This document shows positions 6,921 through 12,303 of a stretch of 12,303 bases of DNA, one piece after another. This DNA comes from Betaproteobacteria bacterium (GTDB lineage: Bacteria > Pseudomonadota > Gammaproteobacteria > Burkholderiales > SG8-41). The notes below the pieces were generated by a model, which saw only the letters and a program-made list of their open reading frames with translations, was not told the DNA's origin and ran no database searches. Positions within the stretch are counted from its first letter, which is position 1; each line of letters starts with the position of its first letter. Location: positions 1 through 12,303 of the forward strand of contig JAKFUJ010000439.1 in the NCBI GenBank assembly GCA_021732805.1, read 5' to 3'. Made by a program: the position numbers and the translations under genes.

Positions 6921-7872
6921 AACCATGCAGGCATTTGCTCATCGATGGCTGATGATCGGTCTGGTGCTGTGCGGGAGCGCCGTGGCGCAGGATTTTCCGG
7001 TCAAACCGGTGCGTTTTGTCGTCGGACCCGGGCCGGATGTGCTGGCGCGCACCGTAGGCCAGAAACTGACAGATGCCTGGGGTCAGCAAATCGTCATCGA
7101 CCAGAGACCGGGCGCCGGCGGGGTCATTGCCGCCGAGATCGTCGCCAAATCCCGTGGCGATGGCTACACGCTGCTGCTCGCCACGGGCTCCCACACCATC
7201 AATGCCGGTCTGCAGAAACAGAGCTACGACCTGATGCGGGATTTTCGTCCGGTATCACTGGTTGGTTCGGTGCCGTTTATTCTGGTGGTGCATCCTTCGC
7301 TGCCGGTCAGGAACGTGGGGTCATTGATCGAACTGGCGCGGGCAAAGCCGGGTGAACTCAATTACGGCTCGGCCGGCAACGGTACTCCACCGCACCTCGC
7401 CGGTGAAATGCTCAAGATGCTCGCCGGTATCCGTCTGGTGCATGTGCCCTACAAATCCGCCGCGCAGGCGATGACCGATGTGCTGAGCGGCCAGCCGCAA
7501 CTGATGTTCGCGGTGGCGCCGGTGGGATTGCCGCAAGTCAAGGCGGGCCGGGTGCGCGGAATTGCAGTGAGTACTGCGCAACGCTCGCGCATGGCGCCGG
7601 ATTTTCCAACCGTGGCCGAATCCGGACTGCCCGGATTCGAGGTCATAGGCTGGAACGGTGTATTGGCACCGGCAGGGACTCCGGCGACTGTAGTTGCGCG
7701 CCTGCACGATGGCATCGAGAGCGCCTTGATGTTGCCGGACGTCATCAGCCGGCTCGCAACGGTCGGTTTTGAGCCCGTCGGTGGCTCTCCGGCATCGTTT
7801 GGAGAGTTCATGCGCACTGACATGGCACGCTGGGCCCGGGTGATCCGGGAGGCCGGTGTCAAGGTGGATTGA
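6904..7872 (+). CDS. Bug/TctC-family periplasmic solute-binding protein (bug3), shortened loop
   Basis: This 322-residue Bug-family protein overlaps bug2 by 17 bp. GAAGGA (6893-6898) supports ATG 6904; the in-frame ATG at 6925 has no Shine-Dalgarno. The signal peptide ends near residue 28 (SAVA, then Q). The cysteine in LVLCGSA is not a lipobox because the residue before it is Leu rather than Gly, Ala or Ser. Typical family motifs follow: QRPGAGGVIAAE, DGYTLLLATGS, YDLMRDF, GTPPHLAGEMLK, HVPYK, PTVAESGLPGFEV and APAGTP. The first ligand loop is unusual, running straight from FVV to GPGPD (G41-D45) with about four residues fewer than bug1 and bug4. That may change or abolish ligand binding. 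The sequence otherwise appears intact, so I treat it as a functional gene. Confidence 0.9.
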   Translation: MRSLIRTMQAFAHRWLMIGLVLCGSAVAQDFPVKPVRFVVGPGPDVLARTVGQKLTDAWGQQIVIDQRPGAGGVIAAEIVAKSRGDGYTLLLATGSHTINAGLQKQSYDLMRDFRPVSLVGSVPFILVVHPSLPVRNVGSLIELARAKPGELNYGSAGNGTPPHLAGEMLKMLAGIRLVHVPYKSAAQAMTDVLSGQPQLMFAVAPVGLPQVKAGRVRGIAVSTAQRSRMAPDFPTVAESGLPGFEVIGWNGVLAPAGTPATVVARLHDGIESALMLPDVISRLATVGFEPVGGSPASFGEFMRTDMARWARVIREAGVKVD

Positions 7873-7906
7873 TCAACCCGGCGCGTCCGGAATCGGAAGG
7901 AGCATC

Positions 7907-8980
7907 ATGGCTGTCAAAGCAGGGAAAACCGGCAGGACGAAGGCTGCGGTCAAGAAGCGGGCAAGCAAAGCAAAGGCCGGTGCGCTGCCACGCATTGACG
8001 TGCACAGTCACGTCATTCCACTGGAAATGTTGCAGGCCATTGAGCGGGATCCGGTGCGCTACCAGATGCGCCTGGCCGAGGTCGACGGCAAGCGTCGCAT
8101 CGTGCGGGAGGGCGGCCATACTTTCCCGGTGTTTGAGGAATTTCATGATCCGGCGGTCAAGGTGCGCGGCATGGACCGCAAGGGTATCGACGTGTCATAC
8201 ATCTCGCCGGCACCGATGGTGTTCTTTTACTGGCTGGATGCCGATACGGCACTGGCTGCTTCGCGCGTCATCAACGATGGTATTGCGAAGATGGCGGCGG
8301 CCTGTCCGGACCGGCTGCGTCCGATGGGTACCATTCCGATGCAGCATCCCGACGCCGCGATCGCGGAACTGGAGCGCATCGTGCGCGATCAGGGGTTTCG
8401 CGCCATTGAACTTGGCACTTCGGTGGAAGAGGCCGCACTGGCAGATCCGCGTTTCCGCAGCGTGCTGCGTCGCGCCCAGGACCTGAAAGTGTTCATTTTT
8501 GCCCACCCCTATTCGTTCGATGCTTCCTGCGGCCTTGAGGGCTATTACCTGCGCAACCTGATCGGCAACCCTTTGCAGTCGACCATCATGGCGGCCAATC
8601 TGATGTACAGCGGGGCGCTTGATGAACTGAAAAAACTGAAAATCTGCCTTGCCCATGGCGGCGGATACGTCCCGTACCAGATCGGCCGCTTTGTCCATGG
8701 CCACAAGGTGCGCAAGGAAACCCGTGCGCTGACCAGGACCTCGCCGTACAAGCTGATGCGCCGTTTTTATTACGATGCCCTGATTCATGATCCGAAGGCG
8801 CTGCGCTACCTGATCGATCAGGTGGGAGCGGACCGCGTCACGCTGGGCACAGATGCTCCGTTTGACATGGGCGAGGAGGCTCCGCTGGCCATGCTCGACA
8901 AGGTCAAGGGGCTGACCAGGAAGGAAAGAGAGCAGATTTGTCACTACACGGCGATGGATCTGCTGGGCGGAAAGCCATGA
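7907..8980 (+). CDS. ACMSD-type amidohydrolase/decarboxylase (amidohydrolase family 2)
   Basis: This 357-residue TIM-barrel protein of the amidohydrolase-2 family (PF04909 type) resembles 2-amino-3-carboxymuconate 6-semialdehyde decarboxylase and related non-oxidative decarboxylases or hydrolases. Metal-site candidates are all present: H33 and H35 in IDVHSH, H200 in IFAHPYS, H250 in LAHGGGY, and D316 in TLGTDAPFD. The segments SRVINDGIAKM, CPDRLRPMGTIPMQ and GFRAIELGTS match ACMSD-like proteins. ATG 7907 is preceded by GGAAGGAG (7895-7902). An upstream in-frame start at 7856 would overlap bug3 and has no such site. The first 25 or so residues form a Lys/Ala-rich tail (seven Lys, two Arg, no acidic residue) not typical of the family. 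It is probably cytoplasmic. It could decarboxylate or hydrolyse a pathway intermediate; the substrate is unknown, and the locus lacks the other genes of the tryptophan/aminophenol meta route. Confidence 0.88.
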   Translation: MAVKAGKTGRTKAAVKKRASKAKAGALPRIDVHSHVIPLEMLQAIERDPVRYQMRLAEVDGKRRIVREGGHTFPVFEEFHDPAVKVRGMDRKGIDVSYISPAPMVFFYWLDADTALAASRVINDGIAKMAAACPDRLRPMGTIPMQHPDAAIAELERIVRDQGFRAIELGTSVEEAALADPRFRSVLRRAQDLKVFIFAHPYSFDASCGLEGYYLRNLIGNPLQSTIMAANLMYSGALDELKKLKICLAHGGGYVPYQIGRFVHGHKVRKETRALTRTSPYKLMRRFYYDALIHDPKALRYLIDQVGADRVTLGTDAPFDMGEEAPLAMLDKVKGLTRKEREQICHYTAMDLLGGKP

Positions 8981-8993
8981 CGGAGATTGCAAC

Positions 8994-9009
8994 GCGGTTC
9001 ATTCACCGC
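8994..9009 (+). repeat. Small hairpin in the amidohydrolase-bug4 gap
   Basis: GCGGT (8994-8998) and ACCGC (9005-9009) can form a five-base-pair stem with a six-base loop. It lies in the 62-bp gap, the longest within the operon. No T-run follows, so it is not a clear terminator. It could be an mRNA processing or stability element, or chance. Confidence 0.25.
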
Positions 9010-9042
9010 ACATAAAACACCCCAATGGGAGGAGGACTCATC

Positions 9043-10020
9043 ATGTATCGCATTATTGGTTTCCTCGCAGCTCTGGTCTTGGCAACTGCCGCCATGCCAG
9101 TACAGGCTCAATCGGGTTATCCGGCACGTCCGATACGTCTCGTCGTGCCATTGGCGCCGGGGGGGCCCAGTGACATCCTGGCGCGCAGCATGGCGCAGCA
9201 ATTGACGGACAGCATGAAGCAGACCGTATTCGTCGACAACCGTACCGGTGCCGGTGGTGTTATCGGCACTGACAATGTGGCCAAGTCGTCTGCCGACGGC
9301 TACAACATGCTGTTGCTTGCGGTGGCCACCTATACCATCAACGCCGGCCGTTATGCCAGGCTGCCCTACGATCCGATCAAAGACCTGAAGCCCGTGTCCA
9401 TTCTTGCCGGTGCACCCTATGCGCTTGTGGTGCACCCGGCGCTGCCGGTGCGCACGCTGAAGGAACTGGTCGCGCTGGACAAGAAGCGGCCAGGCCAGAT
9501 CAATTACTCCTCCGGTGGAGCAGGAACCGGACCGCATCTGGCCACGGAGGTACTTAAGGCTGCAACAGGCATGACTGCTGTGCACATTGCTTACAAGGGC
9601 GCCGCTCCGGCCATGGTGGATTTGATCGCCGGGCAGGTGCAGTTTCAACTCGCCAACATGATTGCCAGCGTGCCGCTGGTCAAGCAAGGACGATTGCGTG
9701 TTATCGCCATCAGCGGATCCAAGCGTTCACGCGTTTGGCCCGGGGTGCCGACCATTGCCGAATCCGGTGTTTCCGGCCTTGATGAAGTCGGTGGCCACAT
9801 GATCATGGTTCCAGGGGCGACATCGCCAGCGATTGTGGCGCGTCTCCACCAGGAGTTGATCAAGGCTTTGCAGCAGCCCGATGTCAAGGCACGACTGGAA
9901 GGCGAAGGAGCGGAGATTTTCGGCACATCCCCCGAGCAATCTGCCGCTACCGTACGTTCCGAGATCGAGCGCATGGGAAAACTGATCAAGCAACTGGGCC
10001 TGCAGGCGGAGGGAGCTTGA
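9043..10020 (+). CDS. Bug/TctC-family periplasmic solute-binding protein (bug4)
   Basis: This is a 325-residue protein whose signal peptide probably ends after VQA at residue 22. It has the canonical first ligand loop VVPLAPGGPSD, second loop NRTGAGGVIG, then DGYNMLLL, YDPIKDLKPVS, GTGPHLATEVLK and PTIAESGVSG. The start ATG 9043 follows a strong GGAGGAGGA (9028-9036). An ATG at 9025 overlaps that Shine-Dalgarno region and is rejected. Of the four Bug proteins, this and bug1 look the most conventional. Its stop codon overlaps the TTG start of cupin A (TTGA), implying coupled translation. The ligand is unknown. Confidence 0.92.
   Translation: MYRIIGFLAALVLATAAMPVQAQSGYPARPIRLVVPLAPGGPSDILARSMAQQLTDSMKQTVFVDNRTGAGGVIGTDNVAKSSADGYNMLLLAVATYTINAGRYARLPYDPIKDLKPVSILAGAPYALVVHPALPVRTLKELVALDKKRPGQINYSSGGAGTGPHLATEVLKAATGMTAVHIAYKGAAPAMVDLIAGQVQFQLANMIASVPLVKQGRLRVIAISGSKRSRVWPGVPTIAESGVSGLDEVGGHMIMVPGATSPAIVARLHQELIKALQQPDVKARLEGEGAEIFGTSPEQSAATVRSEIERMGKLIKQLGLQAEGA
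10008..10020 (+). promoter_or_regulatory. Shine-Dalgarno and TTGA stop/start overlap for cupin A
   Basis: GGAGGGAG (10008-10015) immediately precedes TTG 10017, which shares three bases with the TGA stop of bug4. No ATG in the cupin frame would preserve the N-terminal region shared with cupin B (KPIRR versus KPVRR), so the rare TTG start is favoured. Confidence 0.6.
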
Positions 10021-10577
10021 GCAATCGCATCAAACCGATACGCCGGGTTGTTACCGGCAACGACGCGCAAGGCCGCTCACGGGTGCTGTTTGACAGCGCT
10101 GCGCCCAATGGCAACCCTGGCGCGATCCGCCCCGGCACCTGCATGACAGACGTGTGGGTGTACGAGCAGTGTCCGGCGCCGATCGGCGGGGAGCGCGACG
10201 ATGGCAACCTGCCATTCAGTTTCGAGCCGCCGGCGGCAGGCGGCCATTTGCGTATTGTGCAATCACCACCCAAGCCCGCCGGCTACGAACCGGCGACTGA
10301 CAAAACCGCGATCCCGCTGCATGAGCCGCGCCAGCGTCACGGCGGCACATGGGATCGTGGCGGCGCCAACGCCTATTCGTCCCCTGTCCACAAATCAGAG
10401 ACCGTGGATTACGGGATCATGCTGGAGGGCGAGCGCGTGCTGCTGCTGGACGACGGCGAGCATGTGATGCATCCGGGTGACATCGTCGTGCAGCTCGGCA
10501 ACTGGCATGGCTGGACCAATCCGCGCGAGGGCAGTTTGATGGCTTTTGTGATGATGGGCGCCCGCTACAAGGATTGA
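10017..10577 (+). CDS. Cupin-domain protein A
   Basis: This 186-residue protein has a single C-terminal cupin barrel (about residues 120-182). An N-terminal segment of about 115 residues is conserved with the next gene. Cupin motif 1 is H125-K-S-E128-T-V-D-Y followed by IMLEGE, similar to the H-R-T-D-T-x-D-Y pattern I associate with this cupin subgroup. Motif 2 is G154-D-I-V-V-Q...H164-G-W-T-N168. H125, E128 and H164 are candidate metal ligands. Small cupins of this kind may be dioxygenases, isomerases, lactonases or regulators, and the sequence does not discriminate. No signal peptide is seen. Translation starts at TTG, overlapping bug4. It is paralogous to cupin B just downstream. Confidence 0.82.
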   Translation: MSNRIKPIRRVVTGNDAQGRSRVLFDSAAPNGNPGAIRPGTCMTDVWVYEQCPAPIGGERDDGNLPFSFEPPAAGGHLRIVQSPPKPAGYEPATDKTAIPLHEPRQRHGGTWDRGGANAYSSPVHKSETVDYGIMLEGERVLLLDDGEHVMHPGDIVVQLGNWHGWTNPREGSLMAFVMMGARYKD

Positions 10578-10600
10578 GCAGTTTATCCGGGAATGATTCC

Positions 10601-11146
10601 ATGACAGCAACCAAACCAGTGCGACGGCTGATTACCGTCGATGATGCAATGGGGCGTTCGTGCAAGATTGCCGATGGCCCATCGCCTGATGTGAGGACTG
10701 ATCCCGCGCGACCGGGCTACAGCAGCACGCGTATCTGGGTCACTGACCGCACTCCTGCACGCATCGGCAGCATTACGGACACGCTGCACCTGCCGCATGC
10801 GCTGGAGCCGCCACAGGGAGGCTCGGTATGCCGTGTGGTGACTTTTCCGCCTGAGCGTGGAGGATCCAGGATTTCAGCGTCTGCGGTGCAGGATTTTTTT
10901 GCCGCCATGGGGTCCCCGGCAGCGTCGACCGGCGGCAAGGATGCGCCGCATCCCTATATGCAGAGGACCCGTACTCTGGATTTTTGCCTGATTCTTGAAG
11001 GCGGGATCACGCTGGTGCTGGATACTGAAACGGTGGCGCTCAAGGCCGGGGACACCGTGGTTCAGCGCGGCACCAACCACGCATGGAGCAACCGCTCAGG
11101 GGCGCCATGCACGATTGCATTCTCGTCCCACGACGCCGGGTTCTGA
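10601..11146 (+). CDS. Cupin-domain protein B, degenerate motif 1
   Basis: This 181-residue paralogue of cupin A shares the N-terminal KPVRRLIT/DDAMGRS region and the C-terminal cupin barrel with the preceding protein. Motif 1 is altered: where A has H125-K-S-E, this protein has Q121-R-T-R124 followed by TLDFCLILEGG, so the expected His and acidic ligands are missing. Motif 2 is intact: GDTVVQRGTNHAWSN with H160 and N164. H117 lies nearby and could substitute. ATG 10601 is chosen because it aligns with the N-terminus of A. A TTG at 10574 overlapping the stop of A would add nine residues and is an alternative. It is the last gene of the operon and ends 10 bp from the convergent flavoprotein gene, with a short T-run (11150-11156) and no clear hairpin. 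Confidence 0.8.
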   Translation: MTATKPVRRLITVDDAMGRSCKIADGPSPDVRTDPARPGYSSTRIWVTDRTPARIGSITDTLHLPHALEPPQGGSVCRVVTFPPERGGSRISASAVQDFFAAMGSPAASTGGKDAPHPYMQRTRTLDFCLILEGGITLVLDTETVALKAGDTVVQRGTNHAWSNRSGAPCTIAFSSHDAGF

Positions 11147-11156
11147 ATATTTTTTT

Positions 11157-12303
11157 CTAAGGCAGCAGTGTTGCGGCACCGCGGCCCGCTATTCTGCCGG
11201 TGACAAAACATTCCGCGATGTTGCCGCCCGACATGTAGATATGGCCGAAGGAGCTGCCGAGTTCCCCGGCGGCATATAGCCGCGGGATCGGCTGGCCGTA
11301 GACATCGATGATCCGCGACTGCGTGTCGTGTACCGGTCCGCCCTGGGTATTGGAAATCACTGCATGCATCGGTGCGCCGTAGAACGGCGCCTTGGCGATG
11401 GGCAGCATGCTGTTGGCGGGGCGCTCGAATTCATCGTCATGTCCCTTCGCGCACTGTGCGTTCCAGCACGCCACTGAAGCGCTAACCGCCGCAGGATCAA
11501 TGCCGAGCAGGGCGGACAATTCTTCCAGCGTGTCGGCACGTTTGAGGATGCCGTTTTCCACTTCCTGCAGGTTGTCATCGCTCCAGTCGTAACGCAGTCC
11601 TTCGTCGTTGGAGGCAGGTTTGCCCAGCGGGTAGAGCCGGCGGCCGGCGTCGTCGCAGATCATGAACGCCGGGTTGCGCGGCGCGCGCTGGGTGACCGGG
11701 TCGAAGTATCCCAGCGGACGCACCGCAGTGTCCTGGGTGTACGGCTGGTACTCGGACATGAAACGTTTGCCCGACTGATCGAGCAGTATCCACGCCATTT
11801 TCAGTTTGACCTGGTCGTGATCTCCGGGAAACCAGTCAGGGAAACGCTTGACCCGGATGCCGTACGGATAGGCCGGATCGGTATGGCGGAAGCCGTAGGC
11901 GCCATGCACATGCCACATGTGCCACAACGCGGCGCCGAGATCCTGCGCCATGCGGATGCCGTCGCCGGTGTTGCTGCGCGCGGCGGCGTTGAGTACCGGA
12001 TAGGTTTCAAGGAACTGCGCCTTCATTGCCGCGTTGCCCTCAAAGCCGCCGCTGGCGAGGACTACGCCGCGGCGCGCTCCGATATGTTGTTCTCTGCCGG
12101 TGTGGTCGCTGACGGCGACGCCGCGCACTTCGCGCGTTGCCGGGTCGGCGATCAGACGCACGGCAGCGGTCCCCAGCCGCACTTCAACACCGGCAGCCAG
12201 TACATTGTCATGCACGACCTTGAACAGTTTCGGGCCGTTGGGCGCGCCGTTGGCCCAGGGATAGTCCCTGCGCGCATCAAGCCCGGGAACGTCGACCACC
12301 GAC
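11157..12303 (-). CDS. FAD-dependent flavoprotein dehydrogenase, 5' end beyond window
   Basis: At least 381 C-terminal residues are visible. The frame stays open to the window edge, and the N-terminal FAD-binding GxGxxG region lies outside. The visible part matches the FAD_binding_2 group (fumarate reductase, tricarballylate dehydrogenase and 3-ketosteroid 1-dehydrogenase relatives). Segments include RRGVVLASGGFEGN, SNTGDGIRMAQDLGA, an NTQGGPVHD segment, and the C-terminal FAD-contact block LYAAGELGSSFGH...SGGNIAECFVTGRIAG. In fumarate reductases this block reads roughly GxNRLGGN with a catalytic Arg. Here it reads GHIYMSGGN, so the Arg is replaced by Tyr and fumarate reductase chemistry is doubtful. 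A role in oxidising a CH-CH bond of a small acid or ring is inferred. It is convergent with cupin B and so not in the same transcript. Confidence 0.88.
   Translation of the reverse strand, partial: SVVDVPGLDARRDYPWANGAPNGPKLFKVVHDNVLAAGVEVRLGTAAVRLIADPATREVRGVAVSDHTGREQHIGARRGVVLASGGFEGNAAMKAQFLETYPVLNAAARSNTGDGIRMAQDLGAALWHMWHVHGAYGFRHTDPAYPYGIRVKRFPDWFPGDHDQVKLKMAWILLDQSGKRFMSEYQPYTQDTAVRPLGYFDPVTQRAPRNPAFMICDDAGRRLYPLGKPASNDEGLRYDWSDDNLQEVENGILKRADTLEELSALLGIDPAAVSASVACWNAQCAKGHDDEFERPANSMLPIAKAPFYGAPMHAVISNTQGGPVHDTQSRIIDVYGQPIPRLYAAGELGSSFGHIYMSGGNIAECFVTGRIAGRGAATLLP

Noticed and set aside
6904..6990. bug3 as a lipoprotein (Cys in LVLCGSA)
   Set aside because: The residue before Cys is Leu, not Gly/Ala/Ser, and a good signal peptidase I site follows a few residues later.
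7018..7038. bug3 as a pseudogene because of the loop deletion
   Set aside because: The frame is intact over the full family length, with a signal peptide, a Shine-Dalgarno and all other motifs, so altered specificity is likelier than decay.
7907..8980. True ACMSD of the tryptophan/2-aminophenol meta pathway
   Set aside because: The family matches, but neighbouring dioxygenase, dehydrogenase and hydratase genes of that pathway are absent.
8195..8992. Minus-strand open frame opposite the amidohydrolase
   Set aside because: It is antisense to a gene with complete metal-site motifs, and its composition is not protein-like.
11144..11160. Bidirectional terminator between cupin B and the flavoprotein gene
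   Set aside because: There is a T-run but no stem of useful length on either side, so no terminator is claimed.

Overview
The window looks like part of a betaproteobacterial chromosome, most likely Burkholderiales. The coding DNA is GC-rich with strong Shine-Dalgarno sites. It also carries four periplasmic solute-binding proteins of the Bug/TctC family, and large sets of such proteins are a hallmark of Bordetella, Cupriavidus, Comamonas and relatives. The organism assignment is an inference from gene content. No rRNA, tRNA, CRISPR array, insertion sequence or integrase was seen.

Layout. Positions 1-399 hold no convincing gene. A lone Bug protein gene (bug1, 400-1383, +) follows and converges on a regulator gene (1420-2349, -). 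The regulator belongs to the CysB/Cbl branch of the LysR family and is divergent from a long + strand run. The 103-bp divergent gap is AT-rich and contains a 14-bp perfect palindrome. Downstream lie nine genes on the + strand: a ThDP-dependent acetolactate-synthase-like enzyme (2453-4150), two SMP-30/gluconolactonase-like beta-propellers (4140-5033, 5045-5947), bug2 (5958-6920), bug3 (6904-7872), an ACMSD-type amidohydrolase (7907-8980), bug4 (9043-10020) and two paralogous cupins (10017-10577, 10601-11146). Several overlap and the largest gap is 62 bp, so they probably form one operon. A convergent, 5'-truncated FAD flavoprotein gene (11157-12303, -) runs off the right edge.

How the genes may work together (inference). 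The locus reads as a catabolic island for an unidentified small organic acid or a lactone/carbonyl compound. Secreted Bug proteins would bind the compound or its relatives. The lactonase-like propellers, amidohydrolase/decarboxylase, ThDP enzyme, cupins and flavoprotein would process it. The CysB-like protein would sense an inducer. No TctA/TctB membrane subunits are present, so the permease must be encoded elsewhere.

Most notable: (1) the regulator lines up with E. coli CysB without gaps through most of its length, but four of the five residues recalled as sulfate contacts are changed. (2) Two tandem paralogue pairs, the SMP-30 proteins and the cupins, each contain one member with the expected metal-site residues and one in which they are substituted. 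(3) bug3, and mildly bug2, have a shortened first ligand loop. Together these suggest a pathway with a non-standard substrate that I cannot name from sequence alone.
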